Shown here: piece after piece, positions 24,805-34,566 of the stretch
Layout: each line of letters begins with the position of its first letter
Position numbering within the stretch: the stretch's first letter is position 1
Origin: CBDAPU01 sp965198875
GTDB taxonomy: Bacteria > Pseudomonadota > Gammaproteobacteria > Eutrophobiales > Eutrophobiaceae
Assembly: GCA_965198875.1 (NCBI GenBank)
Contig: CBDAPU010000001.1
Span: 1,302,001-1,366,000 of the forward strand
Direction of reading: 5' to 3'
Length of the DNA stretch: 64,000 nt
Notes under the pieces: generated by a model
What the model was told of the DNA's origin: nothing
The model's database searches: none
Seen by the model: the letters and a program-made list of their open reading frames with translations, nothing else
Program-made: the position numbers and the translations under genes

Positions 24805-26331
24805 ATGCGTATGTTTGAGGAATACCAACAACTGATCCGTGAGGCGCAAAACCGGGTGTACGATGTTGCGCTACGCTCGAAGCTCGATTATGCAGCGCAG
24901 GCCTCTCGTTCCCTGGATAATCACGTGTGGCTAAAACGTGAAGATCAGCAGCCCGTGTTTTCATATAAATTAAGGGGGGCCTATAACCTGGTATCCAGGC
25001 TTGAGGCCGGGCAAAAGGAAAACGGGATCATCGCCGCATCGGCCGGTAATCATGCACAGGGCGTCGCCCTGGCGGCGGATAAAATGAACATGCCGGCAAC
25101 GATTGTGATGCCGAAGACAGCGCCGGAGATCAAGGTGAATGCAGTCAGGCGCTTAAACGGGACGGTGATTTTGCACGGCAATACCTACGATGAGGCCTTT
25201 ATCCATGCCAGGGAGCTGGCTGTTTGCAGAGACATGGCGTTTATTCCGCCCTATGATCACCCGCTTATTATCGCCGGTCAGGCGACAGTCGGCGTGGAAA
25301 CCCTGGCACAGGCGCAACAACCACCGGATTGTATCTTCGCACCGGTGGGCGGTGGCGGTTTGATAGCCGGTATCGCCCTGCACGTTAAGTCCGTCAACCC
25401 GGCCATCAACATCATTGGCGTTGAGCATGATCAGGCCGCCTGCATGTATGCGGCATTAACACAGGGAGAGCGCGTGGTATTGGATCATATCGATATTTTT
25501 GCCGATGGCGCTGCGGTTCGACAGGCCGGGGAGGAGACCTTTCGGGTGTGCCGGGAGTGGGTCGATGAGGTGATCCTGGTGACAGTCGATGAGATCTGTG
25601 CGGCGGTGAAAGACATCTTCGAAGATACGCGCTCTATTCCAGAGCCGGCCGGCGCCCTGGCGTTAGCCGGGTTAAAACAGTTTGTTCAAAGAGAACACAT
25701 CACCGCCAAAAACCTGGTGGCCATTTTAAGTGGCGCCAATGTTAATTTTGATCGACTACGGCATATTGCCGAGTTATCGGCCCTGGGCGAGCAAAGAGAG
25801 GCGTTAATTTGTATCACTATCCCTGAGCGGCCGGGCAGTTTTCGCAGGCTATGTCATGATCTTGGCGCCAGGCAAATTACCGAGTTTAATTATCGTTACA
25901 GCGATAACAACCACGCCCGGGTGTTTGTCGGCGTGCAATTACGCCGTGGTGTGGAGGAGAAAAACCAGTTGCTTTCGAGCCTGTCGGAGCGGGGTTATCA
26001 GGCCGTTGATCTGAGCAATGATGAGCTCGCCAAGATGCATATTCGACATATGGTAGGTGGTCATGCCGCCAACTTGAGTGATGAGGTATTATACCGCTTT
26101 GAATTCCCCGAACGCTCCGGGGCGTTGTTGCATTTTCTAACGCGCATGGGAGAGCGCTGGAATATCAGCCTGTTTCACTACCGTAATCACGGGGCGGCTT
26201 ATGGTCGGGTGTTGATGGGGATCCAGGTCTCGGCAGTGCAAACCGGCGAGTTCCACCGCTTTCTTGACAATCTGGGCATGGAGTACTCCGAGGAGACGAA
26301 TAACCCCGCCTATGGCCTGTTTTTAAGTTAG
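24805..26331 (+). CDS. ilvA: Threonine dehydratase (biosynthetic)
   Basis: IlvA deaminates threonine to 2-oxobutanoate, the first step to isoleucine. The 508 residues comprise a PLP domain (LKREDQQPVFSYKLRGAY with the PLP lysine; AASAGNHAQGVA; VGGGGLIAGIALHVK) and two C-terminal ACT-like regulatory domains (REALICITIPERPGSF and YRFEFPERSGALLHFL), as in the isoleucine-feedback-inhibited form. The open frame extends upstream, but ATG 24805 (or 24811) fits the family start. Confidence 0.95.
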   Translation: MRMFEEYQQLIREAQNRVYDVALRSKLDYAAQASRSLDNHVWLKREDQQPVFSYKLRGAYNLVSRLEAGQKENGIIAASAGNHAQGVALAADKMNMPATIVMPKTAPEIKVNAVRRLNGTVILHGNTYDEAFIHARELAVCRDMAFIPPYDHPLIIAGQATVGVETLAQAQQPPDCIFAPVGGGGLIAGIALHVKSVNPAINIIGVEHDQAACMYAALTQGERVVLDHIDIFADGAAVRQAGEETFRVCREWVDEVILVTVDEICAAVKDIFEDTRSIPEPAGALALAGLKQFVQREHITAKNLVAILSGANVNFDRLRHIAELSALGEQREALICITIPERPGSFRRLCHDLGARQITEFNYRYSDNNHARVFVGVQLRRGVEEKNQLLSSLSERGYQAVDLSNDELAKMHIRHMVGGHAANLSDEVLYRFEFPERSGALLHFLTRMGERWNISLFHYRNHGAAYGRVLMGIQVSAVQTGEFHRFLDNLGMEYSEETNNPAYGLFLS

Positions 26332-26389
26332 GGGCATGTTGATGGAAGTTACCGTGCTACCGGGCGCGCGCTCCTGCTTTTAAGGCAAG

Positions 26390-26412
26390 GCCCTTAAAGA
26401 AGGGCATCTTTC
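26390..26412 (+). terminator. Terminator-like hairpin after ilvA
   Basis: GCCCTT (26390-26395) and AAGGGC (26400-26405) form a 6-bp stem around an AAAG loop, followed by the pyrimidine stretch atctttc. The T run is short, so termination may be partial. It separates ilvA from the convergent EVE-domain gene. Confidence 0.5.
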
Positions 26413-26451
26413 AGAACCTCGCGGTTGTTTGTGCTTGCTCACCGGGGATAT

Positions 26452-26910
26452 TCACTCAAGGGCGAGAATATAATCCCATTGGTCTCTCGTCACTGGCATG
26501 ACCGACAGGCGGTTGCCTCGCCGTAGTAATGGCATGTCTGCCAGGGCCTCGTGCTCACGCAGCTCTGATAGGGTAATGGTTCTTTTTGTTTTGCGTTTGT
26601 ATGTCACATCAACGTGAAACCAGCGTGGATTATTCCTATCACTTTTCGGATCATAGTGTTTATCCTGTGGGTCAAATGCGGTCATGTCGGGATACCCCTC
26701 TTTGCTGATCACCATGATCCCGACAATGCCGGGTGGTTTGCAGTTGGAGTGGTAGAAAAAGGCCAGATCGCCTTTTTTCATCTCATCGCGCATCATATTA
26801 CGCGCCTGATAATTGCGAACACCATCCCAGGGCTCCGTTTTTTTCGGTCGCATCCTTAGATCATCAATACTAAACTCATCGGGTTCCGATTTCATTAACC
26901 AGTATTTCAT
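26452..26910 (-). CDS. EVE-domain protein
   Basis: A 152-residue single-domain EVE protein (PUA-like fold), similar to bacterial relatives of human THYN1. Visible landmarks are MKYWLMKSEPDEFSIDDL at the start, WDGVRNYQARNMMRDEMKKG and AFFYHSNCKPPGIVGIM in the binding pocket, and PRWFHVDV. EVE domains bind modified bases in DNA or RNA; the ligand here is unknown. It follows the 6S RNA and zapA on the minus strand. Confidence 0.92.
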   Translation of the reverse strand: MKYWLMKSEPDEFSIDDLRMRPKKTEPWDGVRNYQARNMMRDEMKKGDLAFFYHSNCKPPGIVGIMVISKEGYPDMTAFDPQDKHYDPKSDRNNPRWFHVDVTYKRKTKRTITLSELREHEALADMPLLRRGNRLSVMPVTRDQWDYILALE

Positions 26911-26964
26911 GTGTGCTTCTTTCCCTTAATGATTAAGAACAACGGAGCGATATGTATAGAAGGC

Positions 26965-27151
26965 GGGTATCAACCACCATGCCGTTACAGACTTTGAACT
27001 TGAACCGAAGGCCCAAGTGGGAACAGCGGGCGTTATATCAGGCTCCCCAGGCGAGTGGGTTTGCACAACAATAGCGCGGTTAGTCCCCTAGATAGTAACA
27101 AACAGGCTCAAGTTTCTATCAGTCTGATCACGAACACGACAGAAGATACCC
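26965..27151 (-). ncRNA. ssrS: 6S RNA
   Basis: 6S RNA mimics an open promoter and binds sigma-70 RNA polymerase in stationary phase. Between zapA and the EVE gene the minus strand folds as expected. The 5' gggtatc (27151-27145) pairs with the 3' gataccc (26971-26965), giving 187 nt. Near the 3' side is the family hairpin cttgggcc-ttc-ggttcaag, followed by agtctgtaacggcatgg, which parallels the E. coli ggttacagcctgcggcggca. A TTGAGCC element lies near the 5' side. zapA-ssrS synteny is widespread in gammaproteobacteria. Ends are estimated from pairing only. Confidence 0.8.
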
Positions 27152-27177
27152 AAAACAAATCAAGTGCCGGGCCGGGT

Positions 27178-27489
27178 TCAATGCTGCTCCGCCCCCTGGT
27201 GGATTAACGCATCGTCAATTTTCGTTTGCAGGCGCCTCACCATCGTATCTATTGAGGAAGTATAGTCCTCATTTTTACGTTTGTAAGCAAGCAGTTCATT
27301 GGCCATGTTCAAGGCGGCCATAACGGCGATACGCTCGGTGCCAATGACATTGGCGTTATTTTTCAGCTCACGCATTTTGCCGTTAATAAACTCTACCGCG
27401 GTGTGTAATTGCTCACGTTCATCCTCCTTGCATGAAATGCGGTATTCTTTATCCAGGATCAGCACGGTGACGGGCTTGCTGTGGCTCAT
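27178..27489 (-). CDS. zapA: Cell division protein ZapA
   Basis: ZapA crosslinks FtsZ filaments at the division ring. The 103-residue protein has the globular VTVLILDKEYRISCKEDE start, the family segment GTERIAVMAALNMANELL, and a C-terminal coiled coil. It overlaps the upstream small coiled-coil gene by four bases, and the 6S RNA follows 26 bases after its stop. Confidence 0.93.
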   Translation of the reverse strand: MSHSKPVTVLILDKEYRISCKEDEREQLHTAVEFINGKMRELKNNANVIGTERIAVMAALNMANELLAYKRKNEDYTSSIDTMVRRLQTKIDDALIHQGAEQH

Positions 27490-27710
27490 GGGCGGGTTTC
27501 CATGGCCCTCAGGCGTGTGATCATGGACTCTATTCGCACCCTCGCCTGCTCGGTTTTTTCAATCAAAACAGCCCGTTCATTGATCAGGTTCTCTTGCTGG
27601 TTGCGTAGGGCGGAGTTTTCCGTTTTCAAATCCTCCACCGTTCGGATGAGCTCATCTACCCGGCCCTCAAGGGCGCCCAGGTCCATGTTCTCTGATTGTC
27701 TCTCGCTCAT
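27486..27710 (-). CDS. Small coiled-coil protein, TIGR02449/ZapB-like
   Basis: A 74-residue, highly charged protein that is almost entirely a heptad-repeat coiled coil (DELIRTVEDLKTENSALRNQ, then ENLINERAVLIEKTEQ). Its position just before zapA, with a four-base overlap, fits the TIGR02449 family found next to zapA and often likened to the division factor ZapB. The role in division is inferred from context. Confidence 0.82.
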   Translation of the reverse strand: MSERQSENMDLGALEGRVDELIRTVEDLKTENSALRNQQENLINERAVLIEKTEQARVRIESMITRLRAMETRP

Positions 27711-28015
27711 AAGCGTGTATTTCGCCCTGTGGCAATGGCTATCTTGCGCCCGTCAATATAGAGTGGCGCTAAATGGCGGTCAACAGGGCAAATCACTGAT
27801 TTTCGTCAATCACTTGAATCTGATCCATGTTGCCCTGCAAAATATCGCCTTTGAGCAAAACTGTGCGGGACTGACGAGGCGGCGGCCCGGTGATGGCGCA
27901 TTCAAGGGATTATCAAAAGCGGGTTGATGCGATGGTTTTTATGGGCGGGGTCTTGCCTTGAGGCGCTGTATAGTCATTTCATTTTTATGAACATCATGCA
28001 AGGGTGATCCACAAG
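27711..28015. other. Intergenic region between zapB-like gene and pepP
   Basis: About 300 bases with no convincing gene. It must hold the divergent promoters for the zap operon and pepP. A perfect 8-bp inverted repeat (cagggcaa at 27784-27791, ttgccctg at 27830-27837) and a TATAGT hexamer at 27969-27974 upstream of pepP are visible, but no matching -35 was found. The ygfB gene that often precedes pepP is absent. Confidence 0.5.
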
Positions 28016-29323
28016 ATGAACATGCGAGAATATCAAAGGCGCAGGAAAAAACTCATGGATATGATGGGTGATGATTGCGTGGCCCTGTTGCCTGCGGCGC
28101 CAGAGCGCCCCCGTAATCGAGACGTGTTGTTTCCCTATCGCCCGGACAGTGATTTTTATTACCTTACCGGGTTTGCGGAGCCTGAGGCGGTTGCGGTGTT
28201 GATCCCGGGCAGGGACAGCGGTGAGTTTGTGATGTTTTGCCGCGAGCGTGATCGGAAAATGGAGACCTGGCATGGCCCCATGGCCGGTCTTGAGGGGGCC
28301 TGCGATGATTATGGCGCCGATGACGCCTATCCCATTACGGATCTGGACGACATCCTCCCGGGTTTGCTGGAAGACTGCGGGCGGCTCTACTACACAATGG
28401 GTGATGATCCCGCCTTCGATCAGCGCGTCCTTAGCTGGGTGAGACAGGTTCGTGATAAGGTGCGAACGGGCATACAGGCGCCGGATGAGTTTATCTCTCT
28501 CAATCACATGCTACACGATATGCGCCTGTACAAGAGCCGTTATGAGATAAAGACCTTACGCAAGGCCGCCAGAATTTCAGCCAACGCCCATATCCGCGCC
28601 ATGCAACTGTGTCGCCCGGGGATGATGGAATATCAAATTGAGGCCGAGCTGGTGCATGAGTTTATGCGCCAGGGGGCGCGCAGTCCCGCCTATCCACCCA
28701 TTGTGGGCGGTGGCGCCAATAGCTGCATCCTGCACTACACCGATAACAGCAAACAACTGCAAGAGGGCGATGTGCTGCTCATCGACGCCGCCGCCGAGTA
28801 TGATTATTACGCCAGTGATATTACCCGCACCTTCCCGGTAAATGGCCGGTTTAGCCAACAGCAAAAAGACGTCTATGAGGTGGTGCTGGGCGCGCAACTG
28901 GCCGCAATAGCGGCGGTGAAACCGGGCAATCACTGGAATCAGCCGCACGAGATGGCGGTGAAAGCGCTAACGGAGGGACTGCTCTCTCTGGGCATTCTCA
29001 AGGGGCGGCCCAAAACCCTGATCAAGGATCGGGCCTATCGCAAGTATTATATGCACAGAACCGGTCACTGGCTGGGTATGGACGTCCATGATGTGGGCGA
29101 CTATAAACTGGAGGGTGAATGGCGGATGCTGGAGCCTGGCATGGTCATGACGATTGAGCCGGGGCTTTATTTATCACCGCAAAGAGGGCTCGCCAGGAAG
29201 TGGTGGAATATCGGCGTCAGAATTGAGGATGACGTGCTGGTGACTAAGGATGGCAATGACATACTGAGCAAATATGTCCCGAAAAGTGTGGATGACATAG
29301 AAGCCGTGATGGCGGCCAACTGA
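28016..29323 (+). CDS. pepP: Xaa-Pro aminopeptidase P
   Basis: PepP removes N-terminal residues next to proline. The 435-residue product has an N-terminal aminopeptidase P domain (EYQRRRKKLMDMMGDDC; YRPDSDFYYLTGFAEPEAV) and a C-terminal pita-bread metallopeptidase with the metal ligands in LLIDAAAEYDYYASDITRTF, HRTGHWLGMDVHDVG, MVMTIEPGLYL and NIGVRIEDDV. A GTG at 28004 is in frame, but the ATG at 28016 matches the E. coli start better. It is first in a pepP-ubiH-ubiI block. Confidence 0.94.
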   Translation: MNMREYQRRRKKLMDMMGDDCVALLPAAPERPRNRDVLFPYRPDSDFYYLTGFAEPEAVAVLIPGRDSGEFVMFCRERDRKMETWHGPMAGLEGACDDYGADDAYPITDLDDILPGLLEDCGRLYYTMGDDPAFDQRVLSWVRQVRDKVRTGIQAPDEFISLNHMLHDMRLYKSRYEIKTLRKAARISANAHIRAMQLCRPGMMEYQIEAELVHEFMRQGARSPAYPPIVGGGANSCILHYTDNSKQLQEGDVLLIDAAAEYDYYASDITRTFPVNGRFSQQQKDVYEVVLGAQLAAIAAVKPGNHWNQPHEMAVKALTEGLLSLGILKGRPKTLIKDRAYRKYYMHRTGHWLGMDVHDVGDYKLEGEWRMLEPGMVMTIEPGLYLSPQRGLARKWWNIGVRIEDDVLVTKDGNDILSKYVPKSVDDIEAVMAAN

Positions 29324-29399
29324 TCTTTGCCGAAGGTGAAGGCGTCCCTCTTGCCTGTCGTGTTGTTTGCCTGCTCTTCCCTATGAGCGCATACAGCCT

Positions 29400-30602
29400 G
29401 TGATCACGGAATATGACGTCGGCATTATCGGTGGCGGTATGGTGGGCGCCAGCCTGGCCTGTGGCCTCGCCAGGCACAACATCAACATCGCCTTGATAGA
29501 GAAGTCTGACAATACGCCTGCTCAACAACCCGGCTATGATGACAGAGGGATTGCCCTATCGCTCTCTTCACAGAGAATACTCGCATCCATGGGCTTGTGG
29601 TCAAAACTGCATGAGCAGGCAAGCCCCATAGACGCCGTCCATGTGAGTGAGAAAGGGCGTTGCCGTTTTCTTAGGATCTCGGCTGAGCAATGCCATCTCA
29701 GATCACTGGGGTTTGTTCTCATCGCCCGTGAATTAGGGCGCACACTGCTTAATGAGCTGGCGTCATTTGATAATATCGACCTCATTCGCCCGGCCTCGGC
29801 CATCGCCTTTCATAGCGGAGAGGATAAGATAGAGATAAGCGTTAGACGGTCCGGCAAGATAGGTTCCATAGCCTGTAAATTACTGGTGATCGCCGATGGC
29901 GCCTCTTCCACGTCCCGGGAGTTGCTCGGCGTAAAAGTCAGGCGTCATGATTATCGGCAAACGGCCATTGTATGCAACATAACGGCCTCCAGGGGGCAGG
30001 CCCGCACGGCCTATGAGCGCTTCACGCCTTATGGCTTAATCGCATTACTACCCCTGGCTCGGCATCGTTATGTCAGTGTTTTTGTTGTTGCGACCGATAG
30101 TGCCGATGCTTGTCTTGAGATGGATGACGGGGAGTACATTAGAGCCCTGCAGACACGCCTCGGGAGACGGCTGGGCGATCTTCATCGGCCGGGGACAAGA
30201 AAGCCCTACCCGCTTTTTTTGTGCGAACCCGAGCGACAGGTAAGCCATCGCGCCGTATTATTGGGTAATGCGGCCCACACCATACACCCCAATGGCGCCC
30301 AGGGGTTTAACCTGGCCCTGCGAGATGTGGCCACATTGACGGCAAGCATTACTCGGGCGATGGCGAGCGGGGATGATCCGGGCGGCAAGGAGTTGTTGCA
30401 GACATACCTGTCGAGAAGGCAAGTCGATCAAAGGCGGGTGATTCGTTTCACTGACGCACTGGCTAATGTGTTTCATCATACCCACCCCGTAAAGTCCCTT
30501 GCGCGTGGTTCCCTGATGTTTCTGATCGATGCCGTGCCCGAATTGAAGAGACAATTCGTCAGTCGGGCAACGGGCATTTATCGGGATCAGGTGCTATTGT
30601 AA
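29400..30602 (+). CDS. ubiH: 2-octaprenyl-6-methoxyphenol hydroxylase (UbiH-type)
   Basis: A flavin monooxygenase of ubiquinone synthesis. The 400-residue product shows the FAD-binding GxGxxG (DVGIIGGGMVGASLACGL), the middle DG motif (VIADGASSTSRELLGV) and the FAD-phosphate motif GNAAHTIHPNGAQGFNLALRD. That last motif has the UbiH form GNAAH-HP, with NG where most members have IA. The start is probably the GTG at 29400; an upstream TTG at 29367 is also in frame. A second paralogue follows. Confidence 0.88.
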   Translation: MITEYDVGIIGGGMVGASLACGLARHNINIALIEKSDNTPAQQPGYDDRGIALSLSSQRILASMGLWSKLHEQASPIDAVHVSEKGRCRFLRISAEQCHLRSLGFVLIARELGRTLLNELASFDNIDLIRPASAIAFHSGEDKIEISVRRSGKIGSIACKLLVIADGASSTSRELLGVKVRRHDYRQTAIVCNITASRGQARTAYERFTPYGLIALLPLARHRYVSVFVVATDSADACLEMDDGEYIRALQTRLGRRLGDLHRPGTRKPYPLFLCEPERQVSHRAVLLGNAAHTIHPNGAQGFNLALRDVATLTASITRAMASGDDPGGKELLQTYLSRRQVDQRRVIRFTDALANVFHHTHPVKSLARGSLMFLIDAVPELKRQFVSRATGIYRDQVLL

Positions 30603-30627
30603 CGGCCGGAATGGTTCGCTCTTATCC

Positions 30628-31848
30628 ATGCAAAATATAAAGACAGAGATTGTGGTTGTCGGCGCCGGCGTCATTGGTAGCGCCATGGCGTTGATGTTGG
30701 CGATGGGTGGTATGGAGTGCGTGCTGATCGATAAGGACATGGCGGCTGGGGAAGAGGCCCCATCGAAGGACCCCCGGGCATTGGCGTTGACGCTGGCCTC
30801 GCAAAAAATACTGCGCTTTATAAATGCCTGGCAACCACTGAACCCTTCAGCCACAGGTGCATTTAAGCGCATGCACGTTTGGGATGGCCATGGCAGGGCC
30901 GAGGTCAATTTTAACTGTGATGCTATCAACCAGCCTGCCCTGGGGCACATCGTCCGGCAAACCAGCTTGACTTCGGCAATACAAAGCGCACAGCAATCTC
31001 ACCCATCGCTGACGATGCTGGCCGGCGCAAGCCCCGTTTATGTCAGCTCCGGGCGCAGGGAGATCACCTTGAGACTCAGCGATGGACGTTCAATTACCGG
31101 CAAACTGATCATTGCCGCCGATGGTGTGCGCTCACAGATCCGGGAGCTCATCGGCATTGATTATGATGTACACAGGTACAAGCAGACGGCTCTGGCGAGC
31201 ATGGTGAACACGGAAATAGCGCACGGGTGCGTGGCCCGGCAACGGTTTATGCACTCAGGGCCCATCGCATTTCTGCCCATGTTTGATCCCCATCAATGCG
31301 CTGTGATCTGGTCGACAACACCGGAGCAGGCCGATACATTGGCCCATCTTGAGGCGGACGCATTTCACAGGCGGCTTGAGGATGTATTTGAAAGTCGTCT
31401 GGGGCCTGTTCATGGCTCAGGGCCAAGAGCCTGTTTCCCGTTGCAGCGGGCCCAGGCACGGTACTATTGCACCGACCGGGTGGCGCTCATCGGTGATGCC
31501 GCCCACTGTGTACACCCACTGGCCGGCTTGGGCGCTAATTTAGGTCTGCTCGACGCCGCCAGTTTATTTGAGGTGTTATCCGATGCCCGGCTACTGCAAC
31601 GGGACCTGGGTAGCAGGCGGGTATTGAGAAGATACGAAAGATGGCGAAAAGGTGAGAACTTCATGGTGATGATGATATTGGAGGGTTTCAAATACGTATT
31701 TGAAAATCAGACCTCTCCTGTGCCCGAGATCAGAAATGCCGGCATGGGTATGTTTAATGCTATTTCGGCATGGAAGCGTTTTATCATGCGTCGGGCAACC
31801 GGTTTAACGGGCGATCTGCCCGATATGGTCAGGGCACATGCCAGCTAA
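30628..31848 (+). CDS. ubiI: UbiI/VisC-type ubiquinone hydroxylase
   Basis: A second flavin monooxygenase of the same superfamily, 406 residues. It has the FAD motif VVVGAGVIGSAMALML, IAADGVRSQIRELIGI and the end motif IGDAAHCVHPLAGLGANLGLLD, as in UbiI (VisC) rather than UbiH. UbiI hydroxylates C5 of the ubiquinone ring. It lies 25 bases after ubiH, and its 3' end overlaps glnS by 11 bases. Confidence 0.86.
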   Translation: MQNIKTEIVVVGAGVIGSAMALMLAMGGMECVLIDKDMAAGEEAPSKDPRALALTLASQKILRFINAWQPLNPSATGAFKRMHVWDGHGRAEVNFNCDAINQPALGHIVRQTSLTSAIQSAQQSHPSLTMLAGASPVYVSSGRREITLRLSDGRSITGKLIIAADGVRSQIRELIGIDYDVHRYKQTALASMVNTEIAHGCVARQRFMHSGPIAFLPMFDPHQCAVIWSTTPEQADTLAHLEADAFHRRLEDVFESRLGPVHGSGPRACFPLQRAQARYYCTDRVALIGDAAHCVHPLAGLGANLGLLDAASLFEVLSDARLLQRDLGSRRVLRRYERWRKGENFMVMMILEGFKYVFENQTSPVPEIRNAGMGMFNAISAWKRFIMRRATGLTGDLPDMVRAHAS

Positions 31849-33502
31849 TTTTATCAGCAGGATTATTGATGATGATCTCAAGGCAGATCGTTATGCGGAC
31901 GGGATCCACACCCGTTTCCCGCCCGAGCCCAATGGTTATTTGCACATGGGCCATGCAAAGGCAATATGTTTGAACTTTGGCGTGGCTAAAAAATACGCCG
32001 GTAAATGCAATCTGCGTTTTGACGATACCAATCCGGATAAAGAAGGGATCGAATACGTTGAATCCATACAGGCGGATATTCGCTGGCTCGGATTTGACTG
32101 GGAAGACAGGTTGTTTTTCGCATCGGATTATTTTGTGCAGCTCTACCAATATGCCGTTGATTTAATTAAAGCCGGGAAAGCCTATGTGGACAGTTTGAAT
32201 GCGGATGAAATAAGGCAATACCGGGGCACCTTGACGACCCCGGGGAAGGACAGCCCGCATCGGCGCAGAACGGTTGCGGAGAACTTGCGTTTGTTTGAGC
32301 GGATGAAGGGCGGAGAATTCGAGGAAGGCGAGCATGTTCTAAGGGCAAAAATCGACATGCAATCTGCGAATATCAATCTGCGTGATCCGGTGATATACCG
32401 TATTCGCAAGCGCGCCCATTACCGCACCGGCGATAGCTGGTCTGTTTATCCCATGTATGATTTCGCCCATTGCCTGTCAGACGCCCTTGAGCGGATAACC
32501 CACTCTTTATGCACGCTGGAGTTTGAAGATCATCGACCGCTCTATGACTGGGTGATGGATAATGTCAACACCCCGTCCCGTCCTTATCAATATGAATTTG
32601 CCCGTCTTAACCTTGAGTACACCATCTTGAGTAAACGAAAACTCATCGAGCTGGTGGAGGGGGGGTACGTCAGCGGCTGGGATGATCCGCGTATGCCCAC
32701 CATTTCGGGCTTAAGACGACGGGGTTTTACGGCAAAATCGATCCGCGATTTTTGTGAGCGGATCGGGGTGACGAGAGGCGATACCCGTATCGATATGGGT
32801 GTGCTCGAGCATGCGATCAGGGACGATCTGGGGCCGAGCAGTCCTCGCGCCATGGCGGTATTACGCCCGTTAAAAGTGGTGATTGATAATTATCCTGATG
32901 ATAAAGAGGAATGGCTGGATGCGCCCCATCACCCGCAAAAACCGCAAATGGGCACAAGACAGGTGCCGTTCGCCAAAGTGATATATGTGGAGAGGGATGA
33001 TTTTATGGAAGCGCCGCCGAAGGGGTTTTTTCGCCTATCGCCCGGACGTGAAGTAAGATTACGTTACGCTTATTTAATCACCTGTGATGAGGTGATTAAA
33101 GATGAGAAAACCGGTGAGGTCATTGCATTACATTGCCGCTATGATCCGAAGACACGGGGGGGCAATGCAGATGATGGCAGGAAAGTCAAAGGCACAATCC
33201 ACTGGGTATCGGCAAAGCATGCCGCCCTGGCGCAAGTGAGGTTGTATGATCGGTTGTTTTGCGTGCCCGATCCGGAGCGGGCGGGAGAAGACTGGAAGTT
33301 GGGTCTTAATCCCCACTCCGCAGAGACGTTAACCGACAGTTTGATAGAGCCGGATTTGGCGAGGGCCGGCGTTGAAGAGCGGTTTCAGTTCGAAAGGCTG
33401 GGCTATTTTTGTCGTGATAGAGAAGACTGGCGTGAAGATAAGCCTGTTTTTAATAGAATTGTCGCATTGCGTGATACCTGGGGCAAGATGAGGGATAAGT
33501 GA
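31838..33502 (+). CDS. glnS: Glutaminyl-tRNA synthetase
   Basis: GlnRS charges tRNA-Gln. The 554-residue class I synthetase contains the HIGH-like PPEPNGYLHMGHAKA, FDDTNPDKE, the KMSKS-equivalent TILSKRKL, and the two C-terminal anticodon-binding beta barrels. The direct GlnRS pathway is typical of gammaproteobacteria. Its start lies inside the end of ubiI. A G7 run sits in codons for EGGYV. Confidence 0.97.
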   Translation: MPANFISRIIDDDLKADRYADGIHTRFPPEPNGYLHMGHAKAICLNFGVAKKYAGKCNLRFDDTNPDKEGIEYVESIQADIRWLGFDWEDRLFFASDYFVQLYQYAVDLIKAGKAYVDSLNADEIRQYRGTLTTPGKDSPHRRRTVAENLRLFERMKGGEFEEGEHVLRAKIDMQSANINLRDPVIYRIRKRAHYRTGDSWSVYPMYDFAHCLSDALERITHSLCTLEFEDHRPLYDWVMDNVNTPSRPYQYEFARLNLEYTILSKRKLIELVEGGYVSGWDDPRMPTISGLRRRGFTAKSIRDFCERIGVTRGDTRIDMGVLEHAIRDDLGPSSPRAMAVLRPLKVVIDNYPDDKEEWLDAPHHPQKPQMGTRQVPFAKVIYVERDDFMEAPPKGFFRLSPGREVRLRYAYLITCDEVIKDEKTGEVIALHCRYDPKTRGGNADDGRKVKGTIHWVSAKHAALAQVRLYDRLFCVPDPERAGEDWKLGLNPHSAETLTDSLIEPDLARAGVEERFQFERLGYFCRDREDWREDKPVFNRIVALRDTWGKMRDK

Positions 33503-33632
33503 GTCTACGGGGCCATGTTCATTTTAAGCGCCTTGTGTTAAGGGCGAAGACCCATGCCAGAGCCGTTACTTGACTTGCCTGTACGCAAGGGGCGAGTTAA
33601 ACATGAAAAACCTAACCATTGGATTATAGAGA

Positions 33633-34532
33633 ATGAGGAATAAAAACGAGGCGTTGTATCACTCCGAGATCAGCAGTTTAACCTTGCTTCAGCGTGGCAA
33701 GGTGCGGGATATCTACGAGGTCGATGCGGATCATCTGTTAATCGTGACCAGTGATCGTATCTCGGCGTTTGATGTTGTCTTGCCGGATCCCATCCCCGGG
33801 AAGGGGCGGGTATTAACGGCGGTGTCTGATTTCTGGTTTGCGCGGACACAAAACCGCATAGCCAATCATTTAAGTGACAGGGGGTTGGATAGCATCGGGA
33901 TCACTGCTGATGAGATCGAACAGATCGACGCTCGCGCCATTGTGGTGAAGAGATTGAAACCGCTGCCGGTAGAGGCCATTGTGCGTGGGTATATCATCGG
34001 CTCAGGCTGGAAGGACTATCAAAACACTGGCAGGGTCTGTGGCATAACGCTACCTGAAGGATTGCAACAGGCACAACAACTACCTGCGCCCATATTCACA
34101 CCCTCTACAAAAGCTGAAGTGGGTGAGCACGATGAGAATATTCATTTCGACTTCACAGTCGCCTTATTAGGCGCGCCAATGGCGAACAAGGTGCGCGATA
34201 TCAGCTTGATGATTTATCAACAGGCGGCGGACTTTGCCCGGGAAAGAGGGATTATTATTGCCGATACCAAGTTTGAGTTTGGCGTCGATGACAACGATGA
34301 GCTGGTGTTGATCGATGAGGTGCTGACCCCGGATTCATCGCGTTTTTGGTCGGCTGATACCTATGCAACCGGGATCAGCCCGCCGAGCTTTGACAAGCAA
34401 TATGTCAGGGACTATCTACAAACCCTCGACTGGGATAAAAAAGCGCCTGCGCCCACATTGCCGGCAGAGGTGATAGAGAATACCTCGGCAAAATATAAAG
34501 AGGCGCAAGATCGGCTGCTGGCGGGCGAGTAG
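33633..34532 (+). CDS. purC: SAICAR synthetase
   Basis: PurC ligates aspartate to CAIR in purine synthesis. The 299 residues are of the longer, yeast-Ade1-like form rather than the shorter E. coli type. Landmarks are LLQRGKVRDIYEVDADHLLIV, TSDRISAFDVVLPDPIPGKG, VEAIVRGYIIGSGWKDY, and IADTKFEFGVDDNDELVLIDEVLTPDSSRFW. About 130 bases separate it from glnS; no clear promoter was seen. Confidence 0.95.
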   Translation: MRNKNEALYHSEISSLTLLQRGKVRDIYEVDADHLLIVTSDRISAFDVVLPDPIPGKGRVLTAVSDFWFARTQNRIANHLSDRGLDSIGITADEIEQIDARAIVVKRLKPLPVEAIVRGYIIGSGWKDYQNTGRVCGITLPEGLQQAQQLPAPIFTPSTKAEVGEHDENIHFDFTVALLGAPMANKVRDISLMIYQQAADFARERGIIIADTKFEFGVDDNDELVLIDEVLTPDSSRFWSADTYATGISPPSFDKQYVRDYLQTLDWDKKAPAPTLPAEVIENTSAKYKEAQDRLLAGE

Positions 34533-34566
34533 ATGGCCGGCCCTGGTTAGCATTTAGCGTTATGCC

